A stretch of DNA of 33,618 nt from a virus. The notes beneath the pieces are model-generated. The model saw only the letters and a list, made by a program, of their open reading frames with translations. It ran no database searches and was not told where the DNA came from. Shown one piece after another: positions 22,369-30,765 of the stretch. The stretch lies in IMG/VR virus record IMGVR_UViG_3300042939_000350, positions 1-33,618 of that record; one strand, given 5' to 3'. Both the position numbers and the translations under genes were made by a program. Position 1 is the stretch's first letter. The number at the start of each line of letters is the position of its first letter.

Positions 22369-24209
22369 CCCTCGAAAAGGCTACCGAGCTGTTAGCCCAT
22401 ATCTCGAAGGAGTATGCTATTTACGAGGTTAAGAAACGCTCGGACAAGTTCTATGTGCCTGACTTTTACCCAACATATCGGGCTTGTGTCGATATGGCTG
22501 CTCGCCTAAAGGTACATTCGGACTATGATGCCTTCCCCGAAAAGCTACTCAAAGAGAAAGCCCCTAATGAGCTTCCGCACGAGTTCAACTATCGTAAGCA
22601 GATTTATAGGCCGATTACTGTTCCGTACTTCCACAAGGCGGTAAACGTTGCTGGTAGGGTTTGGAACAGGCAGAACTATGAAATACGCTTCGGAAATATT
22701 GAGCAGGAGCGTTACTTCAATGAGGAATACCCTCGCTTTGGCAGTATTGAAACCTACTTTCAGCAGATAGTAACCTTCGTTACGCTTACCGACCCCAACG
22801 CTGTGTTGGGCATTATGCCCGTAGGCTTGGAATATTTTGAGGATGGAACGTTCAATGATACTGTTGAGGTTAAGCCAACGGCATATTGCTTCAAGAGTAA
22901 GAAGGTGTGGGGGTGGAAGGATGAGGAGTATGCTATCATCCGTGCGGAACACAGTTCAAAGGTTCACTTAGGCTCGGAGAAGAAAGAGGTTGAGGATGGC
23001 CTTGTGTTTTATATCTTCGATAAGAATGAGATTCTGATAGCCACTCAGGTAGGTAAAAAGAGCGATTACACCTTCGATATTGAGTTGTACTACCGACACA
23101 ACATGGGTGTTTTGCCTTGTGTAAGACTTGGCGGCATTTCGGTTCAAGAGGATGGTGATTACTACTACCATTCGTTTTACACCCCTGCTATCCCTGCATT
23201 AGACCAGGCCGTAAATGACTTTTCGACCTTGCAGATGAGTAAGTTCTCTCATGCCTTCTTGCAGAAGTGGGAGTATGTAGATGAGTGCGACAAGTGTAAT
23301 GGTTCGGGACAGGTAGAAGAGGCATTGGGCTTTGAGGATAAGGTTGCTATTGCTTGTTCAAATTGTGGAGGCACGGGCACACGCAGGATGTTTGGTCCTC
23401 TATCCGTCTATCAGGTTCAAGCACCGAATAGGTTTACTACCGAAACTGAAACCAAGATTCAGATACCGCCTGCTGGCTTCATTGACGTAAAACACGAAAT
23501 CCTTGACTTCTTAAACAAACAGGTCATTACTAATATTCAGATGGCTTTCGAGCTTTTGAGCATTGACGTAATGAACAATGAGAAGATTTCGGGCAGGGAA
23601 ACGGCTACGGGTAAGGCTATTGATAGGGAGGAGTTGTATAGCTTTCTGTTGAGTTTTTCGGGCGTTGTGTTCTCTGACTTTCAGTTTGCTATCAATATGA
23701 TTGGCAGGATGCGTTATGGCGACTCTTGGCAACAGCCTGCTATGCGCTACCCTCAGAACTTTGAGATGAGGACTGATGCAGAGCTGACCACCGAAATCAA
23801 GAACGCACCTTCGTTTTCAAGGGCTATGTTGGCTCAGCAGTATTTGGACACTCGCTTTCCTATTGAGGAGGTTAAGAGTGCCATTATGAAGCTATCCGTT
23901 AAGGTTGACCCTTACTTCAATTTGGATGCTAAGGAGGTTATGATGCTATCTGCATCTGGGATTATTGAGAAGTGGGAGGCTATTATGCACTTTAAGGTTG
24001 AGTCTATCATCCGTGATTTAGTCTATGAGGATGAGGGGTTCTTAAACTTAGAATACTTAGAGCAAAAGAAAAAGATAGAAGATGTGGCAAAATCACTTGT
24101 ACCAAAGGAAAAAGGCTTAACTTTGCCAAACTTATTCACATCTAATGGACTACGAAAGAATAATTCAAGAGCTGGACTCCCTCCCGAAGGAGATAGCGGC
24201 TCAGAATGA
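22365..24209 (+). CDS. Portal protein with zinc-motif insertion
   Basis: This 614-residue protein has the size, position (before head morphogenesis, scaffold and capsid genes) and sequence style of a portal. It has a helical N-terminal part, a beta-rich wing and a C-terminal stem, with LEYLEQKKKIEDVAKSL at the end. Residues 308-338 contain CDKCNGSG and CSNCGGTG, two CxxCxGxG knuckles spaced as in the DnaJ zinc domain (Cys308, 311, 331, 334), which is unusual in portals. The family call is by synteny and overall pattern rather than a single motif. The gene overlaps the head protein that follows by 65 bases. Confidence 0.75.
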   Translation: MTLEKATELLAHISKEYAIYEVKKRSDKFYVPDFYPTYRACVDMAARLKVHSDYDAFPEKLLKEKAPNELPHEFNYRKQIYRPITVPYFHKAVNVAGRVWNRQNYEIRFGNIEQERYFNEEYPRFGSIETYFQQIVTFVTLTDPNAVLGIMPVGLEYFEDGTFNDTVEVKPTAYCFKSKKVWGWKDEEYAIIRAEHSSKVHLGSEKKEVEDGLVFYIFDKNEILIATQVGKKSDYTFDIELYYRHNMGVLPCVRLGGISVQEDGDYYYHSFYTPAIPALDQAVNDFSTLQMSKFSHAFLQKWEYVDECDKCNGSGQVEEALGFEDKVAIACSNCGGTGTRRMFGPLSVYQVQAPNRFTTETETKIQIPPAGFIDVKHEILDFLNKQVITNIQMAFELLSIDVMNNEKISGRETATGKAIDREELYSFLLSFSGVVFSDFQFAINMIGRMRYGDSWQQPAMRYPQNFEMRTDAELTTEIKNAPSFSRAMLAQQYLDTRFPIEEVKSAIMKLSVKVDPYFNLDAKEVMMLSASGIIEKWEAIMHFKVESIIRDLVYEDEGFLNLEYLEQKKKIEDVAKSLVPKEKGLTLPNLFTSNGLRKNNSRAGLPPEGDSGSE

Positions 24210-24954
24210 GCAAACAGAGAGCAATCTTTTTGAGTCGATATTAGTTCTTCTATCGACATTCTCCTATACGGATGGGGATATAGACCAATCGGAGGAGAAC
24301 TTCGCTAAGTTGGCTACGCTACGCTCAAAGATAAGAGAGTTAGTAGATAGTGCTGGTCTATCTGAGTCCACAACTTTCCTTATGGAGAGGATTGAGTTTA
24401 TGAAGGGGTTCATTGACAGCTCTCTGAATACCCGTTCTATATCTAAGGCCACAATAGAAGAGATAAACGATGGGCAATCTTCTATTGAAGAAACTATTTT
24501 AGAGTCTTTGGGGGATGTTTCCGTTGAAATTTCTTCAGAGATACTAAACGCCTTCGCGTTTTTATTGGTTGCGGGGGCTTCAAAAACATTGATAGAAGAT
24601 TCCTTGGAAGAGCTTATAGTCGGAAATCAGTCTAAACTTGGCTTAGTATCATCTCTACTGAATACTAAGGCGGATATTATGTTTTCATCAGTAGTTCGTT
24701 CTTACGCTATGATGATATACACTGCACTTGGGTATGATAATTTTAGATACGAGGGCGGTCTTATTGCTGATTCAAGGCCGTTTTGTGTTGAGCGTAATGG
24801 GAACACTTATACCGACTATCAGATACAAGCATGGGCTGACCTTCCCGATTGGAGGGGGAGGATGCCAGGTACAAATGCTCAAACCATATTCTACTATTTA
24901 GGTGGGTATAGGTGCAGGCATTGGTTAGTCCCTGTTAAAAATGAAACCAATTAA
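24145..24954 (+). CDS. Mu F-like minor head protein
   Basis: This 269-residue protein is acidic and helical in its first 180 residues. It ends with GLIADSRPFCVERNGNTYTD, WADLPDWRGRMPGTNAQTIF and YLGGYRCRHWLVPV, the C-terminal pattern of phage Mu F-like head morphogenesis proteins (ADP-ribosyltransferase-like fold region). These proteins join the portal to the prohead and are internal virion components. The start inside the portal gene implies coupled translation. The conserved Arg, Cys and His residues near the end are present. There is no transferase evidence. Confidence 0.75.
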   Translation: MDYERIIQELDSLPKEIAAQNEQTESNLFESILVLLSTFSYTDGDIDQSEENFAKLATLRSKIRELVDSAGLSESTTFLMERIEFMKGFIDSSLNTRSISKATIEEINDGQSSIEETILESLGDVSVEISSEILNAFAFLLVAGASKTLIEDSLEELIVGNQSKLGLVSSLLNTKADIMFSSVVRSYAMMIYTALGYDNFRYEGGLIADSRPFCVERNGNTYTDYQIQAWADLPDWRGRMPGTNAQTIFYYLGGYRCRHWLVPVKNETN

Positions 24955-24965
24955 CCCCAAAAAAT

Positions 24966-25286
24966 ATGGCAAACAAAATTCGTGCGTATAGCAAGGGCAA
25001 CATCATTTGGATAAGTGAGGCTATTGCTAAGAATCAGGCGTTTTTGAACAAGTACAACATCCGTGTTGACGATGAGTCTTTTAGCGGCCCTATTGTCCCC
25101 GAGCCAACGCCTGATGAGCCTCGTAGGGCTAAAATATTAACTGCATCTACGAATGACACCTCTGAACTGCCCGAAGTCCCTGAGTTAACGGAAGAGCCTG
25201 TTCAGGAAACGCAGGTTGAATCTGCTGATGAGTTGACTGAGGAGGAGAAGCCCAAAAGAACAAGAAAACCTAAAACTGAAGAATAA
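24966..25286 (+). CDS. Small acidic-tailed protein of unknown function
   Basis: This 106-residue protein has an ordered N-terminus, MANKIRAYSKGNIIWISEAIAKNQAFLNKYNIRV, and an acidic, Pro/Glu-rich disordered C-terminus ending PKRTRKPKTEE. It lies between the minor head protein and the scaffold, with a stop overlapping the scaffold start. It could be a scaffold-associated or head-stabilising factor. No family recognised. Confidence 0.6.
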   Translation: MANKIRAYSKGNIIWISEAIAKNQAFLNKYNIRVDDESFSGPIVPEPTPDEPRRAKILTASTNDTSELPEVPELTEEPVQETQVESADELTEEEKPKRTRKPKTEE

Positions 25287-26098
25287 TGGCTATTGACCAC
25301 AAAGAAATGTCTAAGTGGCTCTTTGACAAAGAGCAGGAGTTTGAAAGCCTTGATGAGTTCAAGGATTTGCTATCCAAGAAGTATGTGAGCCGTGAGGTCG
25401 CTGCTGACGATGAGGATATTAAGAACAGGGTAACGGGCAAGACGCTTGGTGCTTTGGAAACTAAGTTTAAGCGTTCCTTTGGCTTATCTGAGGATGAGGT
25501 GAAGGGCAAGAAGCTATCTGAACTCTTTGAGTTAGCCGAGTCTAAGAATAAGGCAACCATTGAGCAGTTGCAGGCACAGGCTAAGAGTGCAGGTTCTACT
25601 GAAGAGCTGAATGAAATCCGTGAGCAGTTGGCGGAGGCTCGCAGAAGGGCTAAGGAGCAGGAGGAGTTGTCGAGTTCATTGACGAAGAAACTTGAAGAAA
25701 CGGAGCAATCTTCATCGGCTAAGTTTCAGGAGTATGTAATATCAATGAATGTTGAAAAGGTTAAGAACTCTATCCCTTGGAGTGATACTGCCAACCAATA
25801 TGCTCGTAAGGGCTTTGAAATGGATATTAAAGAAAAGTATATCTTTGCACTGTCCGATGATAAGTTGATTGTAACGGACAAGGCGGGTAATCAGATTAAG
25901 AACGATAAGGGTACTGGGTACTTAACGGCTGAGGAGCTTTATCGTTTAGAGGCTGAGAAGGCAGGGTTGGTTAAGAAAGCTGGAGAAGCTGGCTCTCAGA
26001 CCAAAACGACTCAGGTGAGGATGCCTTCGCCCGACAGACCGATGAGATATGCTCATCCACGCCTTGAAGGACACCGAGAGGCGTTGAGCAAGGAATAA
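25286..26098 (+). CDS. Scaffold protein (probable)
   Basis: This 270-residue highly charged protein lies just upstream of the major capsid gene. It has a coiled-coil core from about 90 to 145 (TIEQLQAQAKSAGSTEELNE, then EQLAEARRRAKEQEELSSS) and a structured C-terminal part with KNSIPWSDTANQYARKGFE. The composition, length and location fit an internal scaffold that is lost on maturation. No protease domain is visible, so a fused prohead protease is unlikely here. The start overlaps the preceding stop (TAATG). Confidence 0.75.
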   Translation: MAIDHKEMSKWLFDKEQEFESLDEFKDLLSKKYVSREVAADDEDIKNRVTGKTLGALETKFKRSFGLSEDEVKGKKLSELFELAESKNKATIEQLQAQAKSAGSTEELNEIREQLAEARRRAKEQEELSSSLTKKLEETEQSSSAKFQEYVISMNVEKVKNSIPWSDTANQYARKGFEMDIKEKYIFALSDDKLIVTDKAGNQIKNDKGTGYLTAEELYRLEAEKAGLVKKAGEAGSQTKTTQVRMPSPDRPMRYAHPRLEGHREALSKE

Positions 26099-26193
26099 CA
26101 CGACACGCTGTGTCTGGCAGACATAAAGTGCTAAATGTGCCGAAGGGGTAGGCAGATAAAAACTTCCAAAACCTTTTTTAATCTTTAACCAAA

Positions 26194-27264
26194 ATGTCTT
26201 ACGGATATTCTTCTTTTATCTCCTGCCCCGACATACAAGGCAGGCTCGAGGATGGCTACTTTAAGGGCGACCCTCAAATGTTTCCAGGGCACATCAATAC
26301 GTTGCGTGCCGTAACTTCACCAATTAACGAGCAGGGCATCCTGCAAAATCAAATCGACACTAAGAATGGCCATTATCGTGCCGTTGAGGTTGTTTATCAG
26401 CCTCGCATGACTGACACGGGGACTACTTCTTCTGCCGAACTCGATTGTGCTGCTGGCTCTGTTTATGGCGAAACCTCTCAGTTGTATAACATCGACCCTA
26501 CGGTTGGTGCTTCACGCAAGTGGTCTTTCAACTTAGATGACCTTGCCCCACGTTGTGAGGGTGATGAGAACTATGTTGCCCGCCAATTAGCTATGCATAT
26601 GCAGGCTATTAAGCGTTACATGAACAACGAGGCTGTTACCTTCATTGGGTCTAACTTCGGCAACTTCGCTGCAAATGCAGGTTCTACTGTAACGGGTGGC
26701 AATCTTTTGACCACTGCGACTAAGAACACTTCCACTGGCTCTGTTGTTGGAACGTACCTCGATGACTTTATGTCTGACGTAACCTACCAATATCAGTTGG
26801 CTGAGGGTTGGGACAGACCTATCATTATCGGTGGTGAGTTGGTACACAAGTACATGACTGCCCTTCGTTCAAGCTGTTGCGCTACGATTAACGTAGACCT
26901 TCAAGCTATGATGGCTTCTGATGCTCAGAGCTACTACTTCTTTGAGCCAAGAGCTGATTCTACCTTCGGTGCAACGGAGTTCGCTTTTATGGCCCCAGGT
27001 GCTGTTCAGATGATTCGTTACAACGCCTTCAAAGGTGCTAACGGCATCCGTGTAATTGACGACCAGGCTATCAAAAAGGGTACTATTGTAGACCCTGAGA
27101 CTGGCTTAGAGTTCGATTACTACGCTCAACTTGACTGTAACCAATGGAAGTTCTTCCTCGGCTTATCTTACAAGTATGTAACTATGCCTACGGATATGTT
27201 CTTTAATGGTGATACCCTTGATGGTGTTAACTACATCTTCAACGGTAAGATTACAAACCCTTGA
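26194..27264 (+). CDS. Major capsid protein
   Basis: This 356-residue protein has the size and position of an HK97-fold capsid subunit. It contains acidic, beta-rich and Gly-rich segments such as FPGHINTLRAVTSPINEQ, EGWDRPIIIGGELVHKYM, FMAPGAVQMIRYNAFKG and a C-terminal VTMPTDMFFNGDTLDGVNY. A 95-base gap precedes it with a small hairpin GACAC/GTGTC (26102-26114) and an AT-rich leader. A strong terminator follows 23 bases after the stop, consistent with high expression. No lysine-asparagine crosslink pair can be identified by eye. The call rests mainly on synteny after the scaffold. Confidence 0.85.
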   Translation: MSYGYSSFISCPDIQGRLEDGYFKGDPQMFPGHINTLRAVTSPINEQGILQNQIDTKNGHYRAVEVVYQPRMTDTGTTSSAELDCAAGSVYGETSQLYNIDPTVGASRKWSFNLDDLAPRCEGDENYVARQLAMHMQAIKRYMNNEAVTFIGSNFGNFAANAGSTVTGGNLLTTATKNTSTGSVVGTYLDDFMSDVTYQYQLAEGWDRPIIIGGELVHKYMTALRSSCCATINVDLQAMMASDAQSYYFFEPRADSTFGATEFAFMAPGAVQMIRYNAFKGANGIRVIDDQAIKKGTIVDPETGLEFDYYAQLDCNQWKFFLGLSYKYVTMPTDMFFNGDTLDGVNYIFNGKITNP

Positions 27265-27286
27265 TTTGTGGTGTGTGTGTGGGTAA

Positions 27287-27312
27287 GGGGGTGCGAAAGC
27301 ATCCCCTTTTTT
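27287..27312 (+). terminator. Rho-independent terminator after capsid gene
   Basis: GGGGGTGC (27287-27294) and GCATCCCC (27299-27306) form an 8-bp stem with one G-T wobble around a GAAA tetraloop, followed by six T residues. It ends capsid transcription. Confidence 0.92.
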
Positions 27313-27317
27313 ATTAC

Positions 27318-27325
27318 TAACTTTG
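27318..27325 (+). promoter_or_regulatory. -7 box directly before connector gene
   Basis: TAACTTTG (TAnnTTTG) lies just past the capsid terminator and is followed by TCGT and the ATG at 27330. Transcription would start at or next to the start codon. Confidence 0.6.
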
Positions 27326-27329
27326 TCGT

Positions 27330-28334
27330 ATGAGTTGCTGGAATAACGTAATCGGTGTACGGGGTTTGTGCGACCCTAACACAACACCCTCGAGTGGGTT
27401 GTATATCAACGACCTCACGGGTATATCTATGCGTGATATTGATTCGGGTGTTAATGAGGAGGATAAGACCGCCTTCACCCTTATTGAGCGCAAGATAGAC
27501 CAAGCTGCCAACATGATTCAGGCGGAAAGCCTTGCCTACTTATACAATCGGTGGAACTACACTACGAGCAGTTGGGATGGGCAGGTTGGATTTTGGCCTC
27601 AGAGCTTACAGGCGTTGCCTCAGAGTGCTGTTTTTAGGGGCATAGGGGTAAGATATAGGCAGGCCGACTACATAGCCGTTACTTTGACCGCAGTAAACCT
27701 ATTGGTGAACTACACGGGGATTGTTACCGTTCGTGTCTACGATATGATTACGGGTGATGTATTGCAGGCTATCCCCGTTCAGACAACCGCAGGAACTCCA
27801 TCGAGGGTTGTGGTGAATAAGAAGTTCACAAGTAATGGGCAGTTGCTTAATCTCGCCTTCCTCTACAATGCCACTGCCGTTCCGTCTTACCAAACGGGTC
27901 TTTACCCTGTCTATGGCTGTGGCGGATGCTCTCGTGGTTCGAGGTGGCAGAATAATGTTTTGGAGCGCACGTTGGAGTTCCCCACTTCGGGGGCTGTTAT
28001 TGAGCAGAACATATCTGGCGGCTCGTGGACTGGTGGGCTTTCTATTGAGTACCAAGTAGCGTGTTCCTTTGAGAGCCTTTTGTGCGCCCATATTGGGCAG
28101 TTGGGCTACCCACTTCTCTACAAGGCTGGTATGCTCATTATGAAGGAAATGGAGTTTTCTAAGAGGCTGAATGGCATCATATCTTACAACCGAGAGCGAA
28201 ATGGGCAGTTAGTTGAATATTACCAACAGCAATATGATGCCTATATGTCAAGGTATTTTGAGCAGGCTTATATGCCCGACACGGGGTGTTTTGCTTGTAG
28301 GCAGAGGGTTAGACAGGTTAGCAGAATACCATGA
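27330..28334 (+). CDS. Head-associated structural protein (probable connector)
   Basis: This 334-residue protein opens MSCWNNVIGVRGLCDPNTTP, with SGLYINDLTGISMRDIDSGV, a start I associate with a structural protein common in Bacteroidota phages. The middle is beta-rich. A CGGCSRGSRW knot and a C-terminal pair, CFACRQRVRQ, are notable. It lies after capsid and before the neck-like proteins, so a head-tail connection or decoration role is plausible. The stop overlaps the next start. Function is not established. Confidence 0.6.
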   Translation: MSCWNNVIGVRGLCDPNTTPSSGLYINDLTGISMRDIDSGVNEEDKTAFTLIERKIDQAANMIQAESLAYLYNRWNYTTSSWDGQVGFWPQSLQALPQSAVFRGIGVRYRQADYIAVTLTAVNLLVNYTGIVTVRVYDMITGDVLQAIPVQTTAGTPSRVVVNKKFTSNGQLLNLAFLYNATAVPSYQTGLYPVYGCGGCSRGSRWQNNVLERTLEFPTSGAVIEQNISGGSWTGGLSIEYQVACSFESLLCAHIGQLGYPLLYKAGMLIMKEMEFSKRLNGIISYNRERNGQLVEYYQQQYDAYMSRYFEQAYMPDTGCFACRQRVRQVSRIP

Positions 28335-28987
28335 GAAACATGACCTTATATGACTTTATATTAGCCCTTGAATATCAGGCGAGGGGTATTGATAAAGCTG
28401 CTGAAGTTGCCTTAGATGCCGCATCTAAGCTTACTCATTCATTTTATGTTTCAAGGATTTTTGACCACGGATTAGACAATAAATTAAATCCAATAGGCAG
28501 TTATAGCACCAAAAAGACGAATTTCTTTAGGTGGAATTTTTTGCCTAAGAATTATAGCAAATTCAAGCCTACTGGGTACTTTTCTGAAAAAGGCAGGAGA
28601 ATACCCTATATGACATTGAATGGTTATAAGCAGCTTAAAGCCATACAAGGGTTGAGGAGCGACACTGTGAACCTTACTTATACGGGTGAGTTGAAGAAGA
28701 ACTTCAGCAAGATTCCTCAGAAGGCAAATTCTTATAAGGGGAACAAGAGGAGGGCTGTTATCATAGATAATAGTACAATATCAAACCCAAGTTGGGACAC
28801 TCCAAAAATCCCAAAAGGCAAGACCAATGCTAATAAGGTCATTAAATTGACGCAGCAGTATAGGTCTATGTTCGTAAAACATTCTTTGGATGAAAAGAAT
28901 ATGTTTACAGGGCACTTTAACAGACTTTTCATGCGCCTGAACTTTCGTGCTACTCAATGGCAGCTAACCTCATCGGACATATCATAG
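28331..28987 (+). CDS. Neck/head-tail joining protein (probable)
   Basis: This 218-residue basic protein starts in an ATGA overlap (a second ATG at 28340 is also possible). It has an N-terminal helix (MTLYDFILALEYQARGIDKAAEV) and a segment MTLNGYKQLKAIQGLRSDTVNLTYTGEL reminiscent of HK97 gp10-like and other neck proteins. The C-terminus is positively charged with NRLFMRLNFRATQWQL. Its place between capsid and tail-terminator-like genes supports a joining role. No enzyme motif. Confidence 0.55.
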   Translation: MRNMTLYDFILALEYQARGIDKAAEVALDAASKLTHSFYVSRIFDHGLDNKLNPIGSYSTKKTNFFRWNFLPKNYSKFKPTGYFSEKGRRIPYMTLNGYKQLKAIQGLRSDTVNLTYTGELKKNFSKIPQKANSYKGNKRRAVIIDNSTISNPSWDTPKIPKGKTNANKVIKLTQQYRSMFVKHSLDEKNMFTGHFNRLFMRLNFRATQWQLTSSDIS

Positions 28988-28988
28988 T

Positions 28989-29612
28989 ATGATACTATCA
29001 GTAATAAACGGCATTTTAGACAGGCTTCGGGAGTTTGGCGTTGCAAGACACTATGGCTTTGCGGAACTCATCCCTGATGGCGAGTCTTTAATCCCTTCTA
29101 TCTACTGCTCGAATGGCGAGTATCGGCACGTTGTCGATGGCTACGAGTGGAGTGAGGGCATAGCCTACATCCGAATGTCGGGGAAGGATTCTTCCGAGCA
29201 GATTGAAGATGATATGTTTATTGGATGCCAAGACCTCATTTCGATTACTCAGCCGCTTATGCTTGTGGTTATTGGCAAGAGAAAGGGTTATAGAAACTTC
29301 GAGATGGGTGAGCTGATTAGGGCTAAGGTCGGGGGGTTGTACCCTACTCTTGCTCAGTCGGTGGGTGCTGTTTTCATTGATGTCGATGTTCGTGGTATTG
29401 ACTACGATATTTCGACTATTCTCTCCTCTGAGTTTGAGGGTGCGTCTATCTCTTGGGACACGGGGAATTACATTATAGCGGTGGATATGGATGTTGTGGT
29501 TAGGATTGATGCCAAGTGTCTGTCTAATGCCGACCCTTGCGATATTAACGCCATAGCAGTCAATGTAGATAACGATTTAGCTTCTGATAGCGATACAACC
29601 TTAACTTATTAA
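28989..29612 (+). CDS. Tail terminator/completion-like protein
   Basis: This 207-residue acidic protein begins MILSVINGILDRLREFGVARHYGFAELIPDG. It has a mixed alpha/beta pattern like tail-terminator (gpU-like) proteins, and a C-terminal acidic region rich in Asp (IDVDVRGIDYDISTILSSEF and more). It lies after the neck-like protein with one intervening base. Position suggests a head-tail or tail-end joining function; sequence alone does not prove it. Confidence 0.5.
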   Translation: MILSVINGILDRLREFGVARHYGFAELIPDGESLIPSIYCSNGEYRHVVDGYEWSEGIAYIRMSGKDSSEQIEDDMFIGCQDLISITQPLMLVVIGKRKGYRNFEMGELIRAKVGGLYPTLAQSVGAVFIDVDVRGIDYDISTILSSEFEGASISWDTGNYIIAVDMDVVVRIDAKCLSNADPCDINAIAVNVDNDLASDSDTTLTY

Positions 29613-29613
29613 G

Positions 29614-30186
29614 ATGGCACGAAAGAGAATAAAAGACTTGGATTTAGCCTCCTCGACTACGGGGGCAGAGTTTGTGGCTATTGATGCTACGGGCTATGCT
29701 GCTGCTAAGAAACTACCACTTAGCTCAATAAGCGGTGGGGGCTCGGCTACACTATACGCAGGGTGGGGCACTACCGATGAGGGCATAACGCCACCGCAGA
29801 CTAACTTTCTCGCATCAAATACATACGCAAACCTGAACGTAGGCTCTTCTATTGCGGCCTCTGCCAATTCAGGCGATTTCACCGTTTCTAATGCAGGGGT
29901 TATTACTTATACGGGGGCTACGACTAAGTTATTCCACGTTACTGTAAACGCCTCGTTAGATGGGCAAAACGGTGATGAGATAAGGGTTGCTATTACCAAG
30001 AACTTAACGCCTGTTGCAGGGGCTCTTTCTGGGGATATTATGTCGAATAGTAAGGCTGTGGGGGTATTTGTTCAGTGCTTCGTTTCTCTATCTACGGGCA
30101 ACACCTTAACGGTAAGGGTTAAGAACATGACTGACACGCACCATGTGAAGGCTGTGAGTGCAGGTATGTGTGTGGTATCGTTGTAG
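29614..30186 (+). CDS. Fibre-associated structural protein
   Basis: This 190-residue protein starts MARKRIKDLDLASSTTGAEF, followed by AIDATGYAAAKKLPLSSI, a motif typical of virion-anchoring N-termini of phage fibres. After a Gly/Ser linker (SGGGSAT) comes a beta-rich domain resembling a small trimeric head (jelly-roll-like), with LFHVTVNASLDGQNGDEIRV and VVSL at the end. It may be a short fibre or a decoration protein. Fold is inferred. Confidence 0.6.
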   Translation: MARKRIKDLDLASSTTGAEFVAIDATGYAAAKKLPLSSISGGGSATLYAGWGTTDEGITPPQTNFLASNTYANLNVGSSIAASANSGDFTVSNAGVITYTGATTKLFHVTVNASLDGQNGDEIRVAITKNLTPVAGALSGDIMSNSKAVGVFVQCFVSLSTGNTLTVRVKNMTDTHHVKAVSAGMCVVSL

Positions 30187-30238
30187 CCAAAACCGATAAT
30201 TCAAATTGTAGTAACTTAGCACCATAAATTGAAATAAA

Positions 30239-30763
30239 ATGTCAGCATTACCCGCATTAACCGCCCGCACATTTGGGGCTACTCAGCTAATATTGACTTA
30301 TGCCGATGGCAGGATTTTCTATGTGAACTATAAGGACATCATCTGCAATCTCTACGACCCTACTACGGGGGAGATTACCTTGAAAATATATCAAGATGGG
30401 CAGATAACCTTAGTCATTACTGCTGCTGCTCTTACGGCCATAGGAACGAGTATTTCGGCATTTCTAACCACTTTAAGCAGTTATGTGGCGAACAGCTCTC
30501 CTGTTGCCAGCTTAGGCTCTAAGATGGAGGTTGTAACAAGTGCAGTTACGGGTAAGACGTACACGGCTTTAATGATTAACGCCTCCTGTTCGTTCAGCGT
30601 TTTGACTGATAGCGCATCCAACAACCTGCTATCTGCATCTCCTACGGGGTTAAATCTTTCGGGGATAACTTGTTACACGGGTATGATTATCCGTGCCAAT
30701 GATGGCAGGACAATATCAGCCGTAACGCCTGTTAGTGGTAATGTTTTCGCTTTCTATAACTAA
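30239..30763 (+). CDS. Phage structural protein of unknown function
   Basis: This 174-residue protein has an N-terminal beta segment (QLILTYADGRIFYVNYKD), an Ala/Thr/Ser-rich middle and a C-terminal part (SKMEVVTSAVTGKTYTALM and VSGNVFAFYN). Its position before the large fibre and the beta-rich pattern suggest a fibre-base or adaptor protein. A 52-base gap with AT-rich sequence and a TAACTTAG box-like element at 30208-30215 precedes it. No family assigned. Confidence 0.55.
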   Translation: MSALPALTARTFGATQLILTYADGRIFYVNYKDIICNLYDPTTGEITLKIYQDGQITLVITAAALTAIGTSISAFLTTLSSYVANSSPVASLGSKMEVVTSAVTGKTYTALMINASCSFSVLTDSASNNLLSASPTGLNLSGITCYTGMIIRANDGRTISAVTPVSGNVFAFYN

Positions 30764-30765
30764 TT

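Noticed and set aside
23275-23385. A separate DnaJ-type chaperone gene
   Set aside because: The zinc motif is in frame within the continuous portal ORF, with no HPD J-domain anywhere in the window.
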